Positions 15,982 through 28,403 of a stretch of 64,000 bases of DNA are shown piece by piece. The notes under the pieces were generated by a model that did no database searches, had not been told where the DNA came from, and saw nothing but the letters and a program-made list of their open reading frames with translations. A program made the position numbers and the translations under genes. Position 1 is the first letter of the stretch; the number at the start of each line of letters is the position of its first letter. The stretch comes from Klebsiella aerogenes KCTC 2190 (GTDB lineage: Bacteria; Pseudomonadota; Gammaproteobacteria; Enterobacterales; Enterobacteriaceae), in assembly GCF_000215745.1 (NCBI RefSeq), contig NC_015663.1, positions 2,046,001 through 2,110,000 of the forward strand, read 5' to 3'.

Positions 15982-18837
15982 TTACAGCGCGGCGATCACT
16001 GCCTGCTGTTCAATCAGTTTCGCTTTCGCTTCCGCGTAGCCTTCCAGCTTCTCACGCTCTTTGGCGATAACCGCTTCCGGCGCGCGGGCCACAAAGCCTT
16101 CGTTGGACAGCTTGCTTTCGATACGGCCGATTTCCGCTTCGACTTTCGCCACTTCTTTTGCCAGACGCGCCAGCTCGGCTTCTTTGTCGATAAGACCCGC
16201 CATCGGGATCAGCAGCTCGGCGCCGTCGATAATCTTGGTCACGGAAACCGGACCTTTATCATCGGCAGGCAGCACGGTGATGCTTTCCAGACGCGCCAGG
16301 TTCAGCAGGAAGCTGCGGTTGTCGTTAACACGACGCTCGGCATCTTTGCTACAGCCGCGCAGCAGCAGTTCCAGCGGTTTACCCGGAGCGATGTTCATCT
16401 CCGCACGGATGTTACGTACGGCGACGATCGCCTGCTTCAGCCATTCGGTGTCGGCTAGCGCCGCTTCATCAACCTGAGAAGCCTCGTACTGCGGGAACGG
16501 TTGCAGCATGATGGTATCGGCGGTGATACCGCAGATTACTTTCACGCGCTGCCAGATGGTCTCGGTGATGAACGGGATGATCGGATGCGCCAGGCGCAGC
16601 AGACCTTCCAGCACGGTCACCAGCGTATGGCGAGTCCCGCGCAGCTCCGCTTCGCTGCCACCGTTCATGACCGGCTTGGTCAGTTCGAGGTACCAGTCGC
16701 AGAACTGGTTCCAGGTAAATTCATACAGGATGCCCGCGGCGATGTCGAAGCGGAAGTTATCCAGCGCTTCGCGGTACGCTTTCACGGTCTGGTTGAATTC
16801 AGCCAGGATCCAGCGGTCGGCCAGGGACAGCACCATCTCGCCGCCATTAAAACCACAATCCTGATCTTCGGTATTCATCAGTACGAAGCGGCTGGCGTTC
16901 CACAGCTTGTTGCAGAAGTTACGGTAACCTTCCAGACGCTTCATATCCCAGTTGATGTCGCGGCCGGTAGAGGCCAGCGCCGCCAGGGTGAAACGCAGGG
17001 CGTCGGTGCCGTGCGGCTCGATGCCGTTCGGGAACTGTTTCTCGGTGCGCTTACGGATTTTTTCCGCCAGCTGCGGCTGCATCATGTTACCGGTACGTTT
17101 CTCCAGCAGCTCCGGCAGGGTGATGCCGTCAACCATATCCAGCGGGTCAATGACGTTACCCTTGGATTTAGACATCTTCTGGCCTTCGTCGTCGCGGATA
17201 AGGCCGGTCATGTAGACGGTCTTAAACGGAACCTGCGGCTTGCCGTTTTCATCTTTAATGAAGTGCATGGTCATCATGATCATGCGGGCAATCCAGAAGA
17301 AGATAATGTCGAAGCCGGACACCATCACGCTGGTCGGGTGGAACTGACGCAGCGCGTCGGTGTTTTCCGGCCAGCCGAGGGTGGAGAAGGTCCACAGCGC
17401 GGAAGAGAACCAGGTATCAAGGACGTCTTCGTCCTGACGCAGCGCGACGTCGGCGCCGAGATTATTTTCCTGGCGTACTTCGTCTTCGGTGCGGCCAACG
17501 TAGACGTTGCCCTGATCGTCGTACCATGCCGGGATGCGGTGACCCCACCACAGCTGACGGGAAATACACCAGTCCTGAATATCGCGCATCCAGGAGAAGT
17601 ACATGTTTTCGTACTGCTTCGGCACGAACTGAATGTCGCCGTTCTCAACGGCTTCGACTGCCGGCTTGGCCAGCACGTCGGCACGCACGTACCACTGGTC
17701 GGTCAGCATCGGTTCGATAACCACGCCGCCGCGGTCGCCGTAAGGCACGGTCAGGTCGTGCGGTTTGATCTCTTCCAGCAGGCCCAACGCGTCGACGGCG
17801 GCAACCATCGCTTTACGCGCGGCAAAACGTTCCATCTTCTGGAATTCAGCCGGGATCTCGTTGGAATAGACGTCGGATTCGTTGCCTTTGGTATCGTAGA
17901 CTTCCGCGCTTTCGCGGATGTCGCCATCAAAGGTCAAAATATTAATCATCGGCAGCTGATGACGGCGGCCAACTTCGTAGTCGTTAAAGTCGTGCGCCGG
18001 GGTGATTTTCACGCAGCCGGTGCCTTTTTCCATGTCGGCGTGTTCGTCGCCAACAATTGGAATGCGGCGGTTAACCAGCGGCAGCACCACGAATTTACCG
18101 ATCAGGTCTTTGTAACGCGGATCTTCCGGGTTAACGGCCACGCCGGTATCGCCCAACAGGGTTTCCGGACGGGTGGTGGCGACCACCAGGTAATCTTTAC
18201 CGTCAGCGGTTTTCGCGCCATCGGCCAGCGGATAGCGGATGTGCCACATGGAACCTTTCGATTCGCGGTTCTCTACTTCCAGGTCAGAGATGGCGGTGCG
18301 CAGTTTCGGGTCCCAGTTGACCAGGCGCTTGCCGCGATAAATCAGGTCTTCTTTGTACAGGCGAACGAAGACTTCTTTTACCGCGTTGGACAGGCCTTCA
18401 TCCATCGTGAAGCGCTCGCGCTCCCAGTCGACGGAGTTGCCGAGGCGGCGCATCTGGCGGGTAATGGTACCGCCGGATTCCGCTTTCCACTGCCAGATTT
18501 TATCGATGAAGGCATCGCGGCCGTAGTCGTGGCGGGTTTTACCTTCTTCAGCGGCAATCTTACGCTCAACCACCATTTGGGTAGCGATACCCGCGTGGTC
18601 GGTACCGGCCTGCCACAGGGTGTTTTTACCCTGCATGCGCTGGTAGCGAATCATGGTATCCATGATGGTTTGCTGGAAGGCATGACCCATATGCAAACTG
18701 CCGGTGACGTTCGGCGGCGGGATCATGATGCAGAAGCTCTCCTGGCTTTCATCACCATTCGGTTTGAAATAGCCCTGCTTTTCCCAGTGCTCGTAAAGCG
18801 GCTGTTCGATATCTTGTGGGTTGTATGTCTTTTCCAT
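15982..18837 (-). CDS. valS: Valyl-tRNA synthetase
   Basis: Class I aminoacyl-tRNA synthetase that charges tRNA-Val. The 951-residue product, same length as in E. coli, has the HIGH-type motif HMGH at 49-52, the large CP1 editing domain, KMSKS near 554, an anticodon-binding helical domain and a C-terminal coiled-coil arm rich in Glu, Lys and Ala. Its ATG overlaps the holC stop by one base, so the two are translationally linked. Confidence 0.98.
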   Translation of the reverse strand: MEKTYNPQDIEQPLYEHWEKQGYFKPNGDESQESFCIMIPPPNVTGSLHMGHAFQQTIMDTMIRYQRMQGKNTLWQAGTDHAGIATQMVVERKIAAEEGKTRHDYGRDAFIDKIWQWKAESGGTITRQMRRLGNSVDWERERFTMDEGLSNAVKEVFVRLYKEDLIYRGKRLVNWDPKLRTAISDLEVENRESKGSMWHIRYPLADGAKTADGKDYLVVATTRPETLLGDTGVAVNPEDPRYKDLIGKFVVLPLVNRRIPIVGDEHADMEKGTGCVKITPAHDFNDYEVGRRHQLPMINILTFDGDIRESAEVYDTKGNESDVYSNEIPAEFQKMERFAARKAMVAAVDALGLLEEIKPHDLTVPYGDRGGVVIEPMLTDQWYVRADVLAKPAVEAVENGDIQFVPKQYENMYFSWMRDIQDWCISRQLWWGHRIPAWYDDQGNVYVGRTEDEVRQENNLGADVALRQDEDVLDTWFSSALWTFSTLGWPENTDALRQFHPTSVMVSGFDIIFFWIARMIMMTMHFIKDENGKPQVPFKTVYMTGLIRDDEGQKMSKSKGNVIDPLDMVDGITLPELLEKRTGNMMQPQLAEKIRKRTEKQFPNGIEPHGTDALRFTLAALASTGRDINWDMKRLEGYRNFCNKLWNASRFVLMNTEDQDCGFNGGEMVLSLADRWILAEFNQTVKAYREALDNFRFDIAAGILYEFTWNQFCDWYLELTKPVMNGGSEAELRGTRHTLVTVLEGLLRLAHPIIPFITETIWQRVKVICGITADTIMLQPFPQYEASQVDEAALADTEWLKQAIVAVRNIRAEMNIAPGKPLELLLRGCSKDAERRVNDNRSFLLNLARLESITVLPADDKGPVSVTKIIDGAELLIPMAGLIDKEAELARLAKEVAKVEAEIGRIESKLSNEGFVARAPEAVIAKEREKLEGYAEAKAKLIEQQAVIAAL

Positions 18838-19280
18838 TATTTCCAGGTTGCCGTGTTCAGGTTGAAACCAGCCATGCGGTACGCTTTATAGCGTTCGCGC
18901 GCCAGTTGTTTCAGAGAATCTTCGTAAGGGACAAAGTCTATCACTTCTGTGAAAGCGGTGGCAAAATCTGCAAAGTTTAGCCGCAGGCTGATAAGAATAT
19001 CCCGCGGGCTGCTGTTGCGCTTTTGCGGCCAGGCAATTTCTACCGGCGCGCCGCCTCTCGGGCCTTCGCCCGCCAGGTTATGCGGCACAAAGCTCTCCGG
19101 CGGCCGCGTCCACAGCGCTTCGTCAAGGCGAATAGCCTGCTGTTCATCTTCACAGGCGATCAGGACGCGTTTGCCGTTGCGCCAACGTTCTGCGGCAATT
19201 TCACACACCAGCTGCTCGACGGCGCTGAGCTCGTCGACGATGGTGTCATTGTCCAGAAGATAGAACGTTGCGTTTTTCAT
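18837..19280 (-). CDS. holC: DNA polymerase III chi subunit
   Basis: Chi links the clamp loader (through psi) to single-stranded-DNA-binding protein. The 147-residue product [12 protein letters not shown]... matches E. coli HolC in length and sequence. The ATG at 19280 is used rather than the 11-codon upstream extension. The stop overlaps the valS start. Confidence 0.96.
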   Translation of the reverse strand: MKNATFYLLDNDTIVDELSAVEQLVCEIAAERWRNGKRVLIACEDEQQAIRLDEALWTRPPESFVPHNLAGEGPRGGAPVEIAWPQKRNSSPRDILISLRLNFADFATAFTEVIDFVPYEDSLKQLARERYKAYRMAGFNLNTATWK

Positions 19281-19314
19281 ATATGGGGCTTCTTGTTGTG
19301 GATTTAAATGCAAA

Positions 19315-19389
19315 GCCGGGTGGCGCTACGCTTACCCGGCCTACATACGGCATTTTTCCGTAGGCCCGGTAAGCGTAGCGCCACCGGGC
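19315..19389. repeat. Paired inverted REP units (BIME-like)
   Basis: Two 30-bp REP units in opposite orientation, 19315-19344 and 19360-19389, are near-perfect reverse complements joined by a 15-bp spacer. They can fold into one long hairpin between pepA and holC, which are on the same strand, and could limit read-through or protect the pepA 3' end. Confidence 0.85.
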
Positions 19390-19401
19390 ATCAGACGGCA
19401 A

Positions 19402-21303
<1,902 letters not shown>

Positions 21304-22401
21304 GTGATAATCATAAGATATCTGGTTCGTGAGACGCTGAAAAGCCAGTTGGCGATCCTATTCATCCTGTTACTGATTTTCTTCTGTCAGAAACTCGTCA
21401 GGATCCTTGGCGCCGCGGTAGATGGCGATATCCCGACCAACCTGGTGCTCTCGCTGTTAGGGCTGGGCGTACCGGAAATGGCGCAGCTCATTCTGCCCCT
21501 GAGTCTTTTCCTCGGGCTGTTGATGACGCTGGGCAAACTGTATACCGAAAGCGAAATTACGGTGATGCACGCCTGCGGCTTAAGTAAAGCCGTATTGATT
21601 AAGGCGGCAATGATCCTCGCCCTGTTTACCGGCGCCGTCGCGGCAGTCAACGTGATGTGGGCGGGGCCGTGGTCGTCGCGCCATCAGGATGAAGTGCTGG
21701 CGGAAGCCAAAGCCAACCCTGGAATGGCGGCGCTGGCTCAGGGCCAGTTCCAGCAGGCCAGCGACGGCAGCGCTGTGTTGTTTATCGAAAACGTGAACGG
21801 CAACCGCTTCAACGACGTGTTCCTTGCGCAATTGCGGCCGAAAGGCAACGCGCGTCCTTCCGTTGTAGTGGCGGATTCCGGCGAACTGTCGCAGAAAAAA
21901 GACGGATCCCAGGTGGTCACTATGACTCAGGGGACGCGTTTTGAGGGCACGGCGATGCTGCGCGATTTCCGTATTACCGACTTCAAAAACTACCAGGCGG
22001 TAATTGGCCATCAAGCGGTAGCGGCCGATCCCAGCGACACCGAACAGATGAATATGCGCACCCTCTGGAAGACCGATACCGCGCGCGCGCGCGCCGAACT
22101 GCACTGGCGATTTACGCTGGTGGCGGCGGTGTTCATGATGGCGCTGATGGTTGTCCCGCTTAGCGTGGTGAACCCGCGTCAGGGCCGCGTGCTGTCTATG
22201 CTGCCGGCGATGCTGCTGTATCTGGTGTTCTTCCTGCTGCAAACGTCGATCAAATCGAACGCGGGTAAAGGCAAAATGGACCCCGCTATCTGGATGTGGG
22301 GCGTGAACCTGCTCTACTTCGCGCTGGCGGTGTTGCTTAACCTGTGGGATACGGTGCCGATGCGTCGTTTCCGTGCCCGGTTTAATAAAGGAGCGGTGTG
22401 A
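21304..22401 (+). CDS. lptF: LPS export permease LptF
   Basis: One of two permease subunits of the LptB2FG ABC transporter, which extracts lipopolysaccharide from the inner membrane. The 365-residue product has three N-terminal helices, a periplasmic beta-jellyroll and three C-terminal helices; it matches E. coli LptF from MIIIRYLVRE onward. The start codon is GTG at 21304. The stop overlaps the lptG start by one base (TGATG). Confidence 0.97.
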   Translation: MIIIRYLVRETLKSQLAILFILLLIFFCQKLVRILGAAVDGDIPTNLVLSLLGLGVPEMAQLILPLSLFLGLLMTLGKLYTESEITVMHACGLSKAVLIKAAMILALFTGAVAAVNVMWAGPWSSRHQDEVLAEAKANPGMAALAQGQFQQASDGSAVLFIENVNGNRFNDVFLAQLRPKGNARPSVVVADSGELSQKKDGSQVVTMTQGTRFEGTAMLRDFRITDFKNYQAVIGHQAVAADPSDTEQMNMRTLWKTDTARARAELHWRFTLVAAVFMMALMVVPLSVVNPRQGRVLSMLPAMLLYLVFFLLQTSIKSNAGKGKMDPAIWMWGVNLLYFALAVLLNLWDTVPMRRFRARFNKGAV

Positions 22402-23483
22402 TGCAGGCGTTTGGCGTACTTGACCGCTATATCGGTAAAACCATTTTCAACACCATCATGATGACGCTGTTCATGCTGGTGTCGCTCTCCGGCATTATTA
22501 AGTTTGTCGACCAGCTGAAAAAAGCCGGACAGGGCAGCTATGATGCAATGGGCGCCGGGCTTTATACCATTCTCAGCGTACCAAAAGATGTGCAAATCTT
22601 CTTCCCCATGGCGGCGCTGCTTGGCGCATTGCTGGGGCTGGGGATGCTGGCGCAGCGCAGCGAACTGGTGGTGATGCAAGCTTCCGGTTTTACCCGTATG
22701 CAGGTGGCGCTGGCGGTGATGAAAACGGCGATCCCGCTGGTGTTGTTAACCATGGCGATGGGTGAGTGGGTGGCGCCGCAGGGCGAACAGATGGCGCGTA
22801 ACTACCGTGCGCAGCAGATGTACGGCGGTTCACTGTTGTCGACCCAGCAGGGGCTGTGGGCGAAAGACGGGCATAATTTTGTCTACATTGAGCGGGTGAA
22901 GGGCAATGATGAGCTGGGCGGCGTGAGCATCTACCAGTTTAACGATAACCGTCGTCTGCAATCAGTTCGCTACGCCGCTTCCGCGAAGTTTGATAATGAA
23001 GCTAAGATCTGGCGCCTGTCGCAGGTGGATGAGTCTAATCTCACCGATCCAAAACAGGTTACCGGCACGCAAATGGTGAGCGGCACCTGGAAGACCAAGC
23101 TAACGCCAGACAAACTCGGCGTGGTCGCGCTGGATCCGGATGCGCTGTCAATCAGCGGCCTGCATAACTACGTGACCTATCTGAAGTCCAGCGGTCAGGA
23201 TCCGGGCCGTTACCAGCTCAATATGTGGAGCAAAATCTTCCAGCCGCTGTCGGTGGCCGTGATGATGCTGATGGCGCTGTCGTTCATTTTTGGCCCACTG
23301 CGGAGCGTGGCAATGGGCGTGAGAGTGGTTACCGGGATTAGCTTCGGCTTTATCTTCTACGTACTCGACCAGATTTTTGGCCCACTGACGTTGGTTTACG
23401 GCATCCCGCCGATAATCGGCGCGCTGCTGCCAAGCGCAAGTTTCTTCCTGATAAGCCTTTGGCTGATGATGAGAAAAGCGTAG
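22401..23483 (+). CDS. lptG: LPS export permease LptG
   Basis: Partner of LptF in LptB2FG. The 360-residue product has the same layout: three helices, a periplasmic jellyroll from about 130 to 265, then three helices ending SFFLISLWLMMRKA. The ATG at 22401 reads directly from the lptF stop. A strong terminator follows. Confidence 0.97.
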   Translation: MQAFGVLDRYIGKTIFNTIMMTLFMLVSLSGIIKFVDQLKKAGQGSYDAMGAGLYTILSVPKDVQIFFPMAALLGALLGLGMLAQRSELVVMQASGFTRMQVALAVMKTAIPLVLLTMAMGEWVAPQGEQMARNYRAQQMYGGSLLSTQQGLWAKDGHNFVYIERVKGNDELGGVSIYQFNDNRRLQSVRYAASAKFDNEAKIWRLSQVDESNLTDPKQVTGTQMVSGTWKTKLTPDKLGVVALDPDALSISGLHNYVTYLKSSGQDPGRYQLNMWSKIFQPLSVAVMMLMALSFIFGPLRSVAMGVRVVTGISFGFIFYVLDQIFGPLTLVYGIPPIIGALLPSASFFLISLWLMMRKA

Positions 23484-23492
23484 TACAATAGA

Positions 23493-23518
23493 AGGGTGCG
23501 AAAGCACCCTTTTTTTTC
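23493..23518 (+). terminator. lptFG terminator
   Basis: AGGGTGC-GAAA-GCACCCT stem-loop followed by eight T residues, 10 bp past lptG. A typical Rho-independent terminator. Confidence 0.95.
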
Positions 23519-23538
23519 GTCTTTGCATGGAGGCATTG

Positions 23539-24018
23539 ATGTTTGGTAAATCCCTGATATTCATTCTGCAGGTCGCTGCCGGAATCTTGTGGATCCCGGA
23601 TATTTTTATCATCGCCACCATCTTCTTCGGCGCGTTGCATCCAGAGTGGGCCAGCGGCTGGTTCCTGTTTGAAGGCACAGTTTTTCTGCTTATGCTGGTG
23701 TTTTTTATCTGGTCGCTGAAACGAGCGGATGTGCTGAGCCTGACGACGGGGCTGGTGCGTGCGGGCACAGCAGAAGAGCAAAAAGCCAATCGGGTGCTGT
23801 TCTGGTTCGATCTCAATGGCACGTTAGCGGGGGTTATACTGTCGCTATCGATATTCGCTTTTCTGTTTGCTTTCGTGGTGTTGGACAAAGGCCTGCCGCT
23901 ATATCTTCATCAGGTTGCGGTGGCCGTCGTGCTGGCGCTGTGCTGGCGTGGCAATCACCGCCTCGAAGCGCGCAAAAGCGCGCGGGGATATGGGGATTAT
24001 TTTAAGACAACCCCCTGA
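23539..24018 (+). CDS. Unrecognised inner-membrane protein, 159 aa
   Basis: I do not recognise the family. The product has four hydrophobic segments: about 5-25 (ILQVAAGILWIPDIFIIATIF), 45-60 (FLLMLVFFIW), 100-118 (GVILSLSIFAFLFAFVV) and 125-140 (HQVAVAVVLAL). They are separated by charged loops, with a positive C-terminus. The ATG at 23539 is chosen because GGAGG ends five bases before it; an in-frame ATG at 23527 would overlap that ribosome site. It lies alone between the lptG terminator and yjgR, so context gives no function. Confidence 0.75.
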   Translation: MFGKSLIFILQVAAGILWIPDIFIIATIFFGALHPEWASGWFLFEGTVFLLMLVFFIWSLKRADVLSLTTGLVRAGTAEEQKANRVLFWFDLNGTLAGVILSLSIFAFLFAFVVLDKGLPLYLHQVAVAVVLALCWRGNHRLEARKSARGYGDYFKTTP

Positions 24019-24062
24019 GGCGACTAAGGCCTAACGCTTACGCTCACCGAGCCAACAAATAA

Positions 24063-24094
24063 CCCGGATGAGGCGCAGCGCGCCGCCATCCGGG
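24063..24094. repeat. REP-type palindrome
   Basis: CCCGGATG/CATCCGGG arms around a GCGCAGCGCGC core between two convergent genes; similar to 12809-12836. Confidence 0.7.
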
Positions 24095-24112
24095 GTCGGC
24101 ATCCTTTTTACG

Positions 24113-25615
24113 CTAACGGCGCCTTCCGCCGAGCAGGCTTCCCAGCATGCCGCGGACGATCTGGTTGGTGACCTGACGTACGGCGCTTTTGGCCGCGGTC
24201 TGCACGATACCATCTCGTTTACCGCCGCGCGGGCCGGTAGTGCCGAACAGAATATCTTTCAGTCCACCGAGTAGCCCGTCATCATCACCGTTTTGTTGAC
24301 CTTTTGCCGGCGGTGCCGACTGCTGCTCTGTGGCGACCTGCACCCCTTTTTGCAGCATTTCGAAGGCCGACTCGCGGTCAATCTCTTCTTCATACTTGCC
24401 GTACAGCGCCGAGTGGTTAATCAGGCCATTTCGCTCATCATCGGTGACCGGCCCCATCCGTGAACATGGGGCGATGACCATTGCGCGCTCGACGACCGAC
24501 GGGCTGCCTTTCTCGTCGAGGAAGGAGATCAGCGCTTCGCCGGTACCGAGCTCCTGAATGGCCTGCTCGGTACTGAATGCCGGGTTGGCGCGCATGGTCT
24601 GGGCGGCGGTTTTCACCGCTTTTTGATCCTTCGGGGTAAAGGCACGCAAGGCATGCTGTACGCGGTTGCCCAACTGACCGAGCACGGCATCCGGGATATC
24701 CGACGGATTCTGCGAGACAAAATAGACGCCGACCCCTTTAGAACGGATAAGGCGAATCACCTGCTCGATTTTATCCAGCAGTACCTGCGGCGCATCGTTA
24801 AACAGCAGGTGGGCTTCGTCGAAGAAGAACACCAGCTTCGGTTTTTCGAGGTCGCCGGCTTCCGGCAGGCGTTCGTAGAGTTCGGAGAGCATCCACAGCA
24901 GGCTGGCGGCGTAAAGCTTCGGCATCTGATAGAGCTTTTCGGCGCTGAGGATATTAATCACCCCTTTACCGCTGGCATCGACACGCATCCAGTCCTGAAT
25001 ATCCAGCATCGGTTCGCCGAAGAAGTGCTCTGCGCCCTGCTGCTCCAGGGTTAACAGCCCGCGCTGGATAGCGCCGACCGACGCGCTGCTGATGTTGCCG
25101 TACTGGTTCTGGAAGGCTTTAGCGTTATCACCGATAAACTGGGTGATGGCGCGGAGATCTTTAAAGTCCAGCAGCAGCAGGCCGCGATCGTCAGCAATAC
25201 GGAAAATAATGTTTAGCACGCCGCTTTGTACTTCATTCAGGTTGAGCAAGCGGGCGAGCAGCAGGGGGCCGAGATCCGACACCGTGGCGCGCACCGGGTG
25301 GCCCTTTTCACCAAAGATATCCCAAACAACCACCGGGTTGGCGTGCGGCTCCCAGTCGGTAACGCCGATTTTTTCCAGACGCGCCTGAAGTTTCTCAGAG
25401 CTCTGGCCTGCTTCCGCGATACCGGTCAGGTCGCCTTTCACATCGGCCATAAAGACCGGCACGCCGATCTCGGAAAATGACTCCGCCAGTTTCTGCAAAG
25501 TTACGGTTTTACCGGTGCCGGTGGCGCCGGTAATTAGGCCGTGACGGTTAGCCATTGCAGGCAGCAGATACAGTTGTTTATCCAGCGTGCGCGCAATCAG
25601 CAGGGGTGAGCTCAT
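24113..25615 (-). CDS. yjgR: HerA-type ATPase YjgR (DUF853)
   Basis: P-loop ATPase of the HerA/FtsK-like group, 500 residues, same length as E. coli YjgR. Visible motifs: Walker A GATGTGKT near residue 31, Walker [10 protein letters not shown] near 260 and a sensor stretch [12 protein letters not shown]. The C-terminus is basic and Gly-rich (LLGGRRR), and a Gln/Asp-rich linker precedes it. The cellular role is not established. ATG 25615 gives [10 protein letters not shown], as in YjgR. Confidence 0.9.
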   Translation of the reverse strand: MSSPLLIARTLDKQLYLLPAMANRHGLITGATGTGKTVTLQKLAESFSEIGVPVFMADVKGDLTGIAEAGQSSEKLQARLEKIGVTDWEPHANPVVVWDIFGEKGHPVRATVSDLGPLLLARLLNLNEVQSGVLNIIFRIADDRGLLLLDFKDLRAITQFIGDNAKAFQNQYGNISSASVGAIQRGLLTLEQQGAEHFFGEPMLDIQDWMRVDASGKGVINILSAEKLYQMPKLYAASLLWMLSELYERLPEAGDLEKPKLVFFFDEAHLLFNDAPQVLLDKIEQVIRLIRSKGVGVYFVSQNPSDIPDAVLGQLGNRVQHALRAFTPKDQKAVKTAAQTMRANPAFSTEQAIQELGTGEALISFLDEKGSPSVVERAMVIAPCSRMGPVTDDERNGLINHSALYGKYEEEIDRESAFEMLQKGVQVATEQQSAPPAKGQQNGDDDGLLGGLKDILFGTTGPRGGKRDGIVQTAAKSAVRQVTNQIVRGMLGSLLGGRRR

Positions 25616-25702
25616 GATCGATTCCTCCATTTATCCTGCGTCGATTATAGGCAACCTGACAGTAAAAAGATGGAGGAAATCGATAACTCTCAACGTTTAA
25701 TC

Positions 25703-26524
25703 TCAGGCGCAGTGGCGCTGAATCAGCGCGATGCTCTGTTCAATCTCGCGGCGAATCTCCTCTTCGCGCCATGACGCCAGCTGCGGAGCGAAAGGCTCGA
25801 AGGCGTAATCGCCACGATATCCGCTGGCTTCGAGATGTTTTACCTGCTGGCAGGTCAGCAGCCTATCTTGTGGTGTCAGCATGATGCGCTCGTCGTCGGT
25901 CAACTGTTCGCGTGGGCGGGGATCGTCAACGCCGGAGAGGTGAACCAGACCTATCTCAGCAATGTCCAGCTGGCTGAATTCCTCTTCAGCTTGTGGATAC
26001 AGGTGGTGGTGGAAAGTATCAATTAACAGCTTAAACGGTACCTGGGCGTCGCGAATGAGCGCCTGCGCCTGCGCCGCCGAGCGCAGCGAACTTTGTGGGA
26101 AGCCCAGCGGCTCAACCAGGCCCTGAACGCCATATTGTTCGAACAACGGCGCCAGCTCGCGCATAGCGGCAAGCGTTTCTTGCGGCGCTACAGCGGTGCC
26201 ATCATTTAACGGGCACATCACCAGCGATTTGGCGCCAATGGACTGCGCCTCTTTCAGCAGCGACTCCGTCAGCTGACGTACTTCAGCGCTGTGGCGATTG
26301 AAGGGATAGACGGCGTTGATCGTCAGAATTTCAAGCTGGTATCGGTCGGCCAGCTTGCGCACCTGCTGGTGGGTTAGCTCATCGGTGACTTTACCGCTGG
26401 GTAAATCATTACGCAGCTCGACCTTATGCAGCCCGAGTTCGCTTACCAGACGGAAAAACGCTTCAATGCTAAGCGATGGCGCAATTTTACGATTGATACA
26501 GAAACGCTGCAGGGCAATGGCCAT
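25703..26524 (-). CDS. iolI: IolI-like inosose isomerase (TIM barrel)
   Basis: Product of 273 residues of the xylose isomerase-like TIM-barrel family. Metal-binding motifs are seen in order: EPLGFPQSS, LLIDTFHHHL, LVHLSGVDD and a C-terminal FEPF. These match the layout of Bacillus IolI, which interconverts 2-keto-myo-inositol and 1-keto-D-chiro-inositol, so a role with inositol isomers is inferred. A GGAG ribosome site precedes ATG 26524. It is divergent from iolA across a 355-bp control region. The exact reaction is not proven by sequence. Confidence 0.72.
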   Translation of the reverse strand: MAIALQRFCINRKIAPSLSIEAFFRLVSELGLHKVELRNDLPSGKVTDELTHQQVRKLADRYQLEILTINAVYPFNRHSAEVRQLTESLLKEAQSIGAKSLVMCPLNDGTAVAPQETLAAMRELAPLFEQYGVQGLVEPLGFPQSSLRSAAQAQALIRDAQVPFKLLIDTFHHHLYPQAEEEFSQLDIAEIGLVHLSGVDDPRPREQLTDDERIMLTPQDRLLTCQQVKHLEASGYRGDYAFEPFAPQLASWREEEIRREIEQSIALIQRHCA

Positions 26525-26584
26525 TTGACACTCCTGACAAGATGTTGACTGGTTTAGTTCGCTTGCCTGATAGTTAAAATGTTT

Positions 26585-26610
26585 ATTTCATCGTTGGCAA
26601 TGGATGAAAT
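26585..26610. promoter_or_regulatory. Candidate IolR operator, iolI side
   Basis: Perfect 8-bp inverted repeat ATTTCATC/GATGAAAT with a 10-bp spacer, 61-86 bp upstream of iolI. It shares the half-site with sites near iolA, iolR and iolC. Confidence 0.5.
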
Positions 26611-26786
26611 GATGGTTGTTTGAGCACGATCGCAAAATAGTTGCTGCGCTATTTCATAGTTTACATCAACGTCAACCGCATAAAATCTCACCTTCACTAC
26701 CGCTGCGATATGAAATTATGTAGAGAGAGGCTTGCTGAAAAATGCGACAGCTATCACCAAAGTGGAATTTCATTTTATCTGTTTAT

Positions 26787-26802
26787 TGAAATATAAATTT
26801 CA
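26787..26802. promoter_or_regulatory. Candidate IolR operator, iolA side
   Basis: TGAAAT-ATAA-ATTTCA, a perfect 6-bp inverted repeat with a 4-bp spacer, 78 bp upstream of iolA. Same half-site as the other iol control regions. Confidence 0.55.
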
Positions 26803-26879
26803 TTTTACTACGGTTATAGCACAGCACAATCAGCGACGGGCCGTAACTTGAACGGCCTTCTACACTATGAGGCGAGAAG

Positions 26880-28385
26880 ATGACTATCACAGGTAACTTT
26901 ATTGGTGGGAAAACGGTAACCAGCAGCAGCCGGGAAACGATGCCGGTGTACGACCCGGCCACTGGCGATGTGGTTCGCGAAGTCACGCTTTCCACCGCGC
27001 AGGAGGTTTCCGACGCAATCCAGGTCGCTCGCGACGCTTTTGACAGCTGGTCCCGTACCACGCCGCTGCGCCGCGCCCGCGTGCTGTTCAATTTTAAAAT
27101 GCTGCTTGAACAGCACGTCGATGAACTGGCGGGAATTATCGTTAGCGAGCACGGCAAAGTGTGGTCCGATGCGTTGGGCGAGCTGACCCGCGGCATGGAA
27201 GTGGTTGAGTTCGCTTGCGGTATTCCGCATCTCATTAAAGGTGAGTTTTCTTCCGACGTGGGTACCGGCGTCGACAGCTATTCGCTCATGCAGCCGCTGG
27301 GCGTGGTGGCGGGGATAACGCCGTTTAATTTCCCGGCTATGGTGCCGATGTGGATGTTCCCCATCGCGCTGGCCTGCGGCAACAGCTTCGTGCTGAAACC
27401 ACCGGCGCTGGCGCCGACCGCGGCGGTACGCATGGCTGAATTACTGAAAGAAGCCGGTCTGCCGGACGGCGTTTTTAACGTCATTCATTGCAGCAATGAA
27501 GATGCCGAGCAGCTTTATACCGACCCGCGTATTGCCGCCGTCAGCTTTGTCGGCTCCTCCGGCGTGGCGGAATATATCTATAAAACCGCCAGCGCTCACG
27601 GAAAACGCGTTCAGGCGTTTGGCGCGGCGAAAAATCATGCCATCGTGATGCCGGACGCCGATCTTGATGCGACCGTAAATGCCATCATGGGCGGTGCGTA
27701 TGGTTCCGCAGGCGAGCGCTGTATGGCCCTGCCGGTAGTGGTGGCCGTCGGTGACGAGACCGCAGATAAGCTCATTGCCCGCCTGAAACCATTAGTCGAG
27801 TCGTTGAAAGTGGGACCTGGTTGCCTGCGCGGCAAAGACGAAAACGAAATGGGGCCGGTGGTATCCGAAGCGCATCAGAAAAAAGTACTCGGCTATATTG
27901 ATAAGGGAGTCAGCGAAGGGGCGTCGTTGGTGGTGGATGGCCGCAGGCTGCGCGTGGCCGGGCATGAGGACGGATATTACGTTGGCGGTACGCTGTTTGA
28001 CCATGTCACTCCGGAAATGACCATCTGGCGTGAAGAGATTTTTGGCCCGGTGCTGGGGATCGTCCGCGTTGCTGATTACCAAAGCGCGCTGGCGCTGGTT
28101 AACAGCCACGAATTTGGTAACGGCAGCGCCGTCTTTACCAGCAATGGCCATACCGCCCGCGAGTTCGTTCATGATGTACAGGCCGGCATGGTTGGCGTCA
28201 ACGTACCGGTGCCGGTACCAATGGCCTTCCATAGCTTTGGCGGCTGGAAGCGCTCGGTATTTGGCGCGCTGAACGTCCACGGGCCTGACGGCGTTCGCTT
28301 CTATACCCGTATGAAAACTGCCACCGTGCGCTGGCCGCAGGGGCAGCAAACCGTATCTGAATTCAGTATGCCGACGTTAGGTTAA
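26880..28385 (+). CDS. iolA: Methylmalonate-semialdehyde dehydrogenase (acylating)
   Basis: Converts malonate semialdehyde, the last inositol intermediate, to acetyl-CoA and CO2 with NAD and CoA. The 501-residue product is an aldehyde dehydrogenase with NAD-binding TPFNFPAMVP and catalytic Cys281 in GERCMALPV. The missing general-base Glu region and the Asn in NFPAMVP are typical of the CoA-dependent MmsA/IolA group. iolB follows after 18 bp. It could also serve valine catabolism, but its neighbours argue for inositol. Confidence 0.93.
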   Translation: MTITGNFIGGKTVTSSSRETMPVYDPATGDVVREVTLSTAQEVSDAIQVARDAFDSWSRTTPLRRARVLFNFKMLLEQHVDELAGIIVSEHGKVWSDALGELTRGMEVVEFACGIPHLIKGEFSSDVGTGVDSYSLMQPLGVVAGITPFNFPAMVPMWMFPIALACGNSFVLKPPALAPTAAVRMAELLKEAGLPDGVFNVIHCSNEDAEQLYTDPRIAAVSFVGSSGVAEYIYKTASAHGKRVQAFGAAKNHAIVMPDADLDATVNAIMGGAYGSAGERCMALPVVVAVGDETADKLIARLKPLVESLKVGPGCLRGKDENEMGPVVSEAHQKKVLGYIDKGVSEGASLVVDGRRLRVAGHEDGYYVGGTLFDHVTPEMTIWREEIFGPVLGIVRVADYQSALALVNSHEFGNGSAVFTSNGHTAREFVHDVQAGMVGVNVPVPVPMAFHSFGGWKRSVFGALNVHGPDGVRFYTRMKTATVRWPQGQQTVSEFSMPTLG

Positions 28386-28403
28386 TCGGCGAAGGAGAAC
28401 GCT

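Larger units (their letters stand above)
26525..26879. promoter_or_regulatory. 355-bp iolI/iolA control region
   Basis: No gene. AT-rich, with several copies of TGAAAT/ATTTCA, including the two paired sites listed separately at 26585-26610 and 26787-26802, and single copies near 26653 and 26711. This is the likely shared regulatory region for iolI and iolAB. Confidence 0.65.

Noticed and set aside
16501..18891. Very long (796-codon) open frame on the plus strand
   Set aside because: It is antisense to valS; high GC at third positions of valS leaves the opposite frame open. Composition (His, Gln, Val-rich) is typical of a shadow frame.
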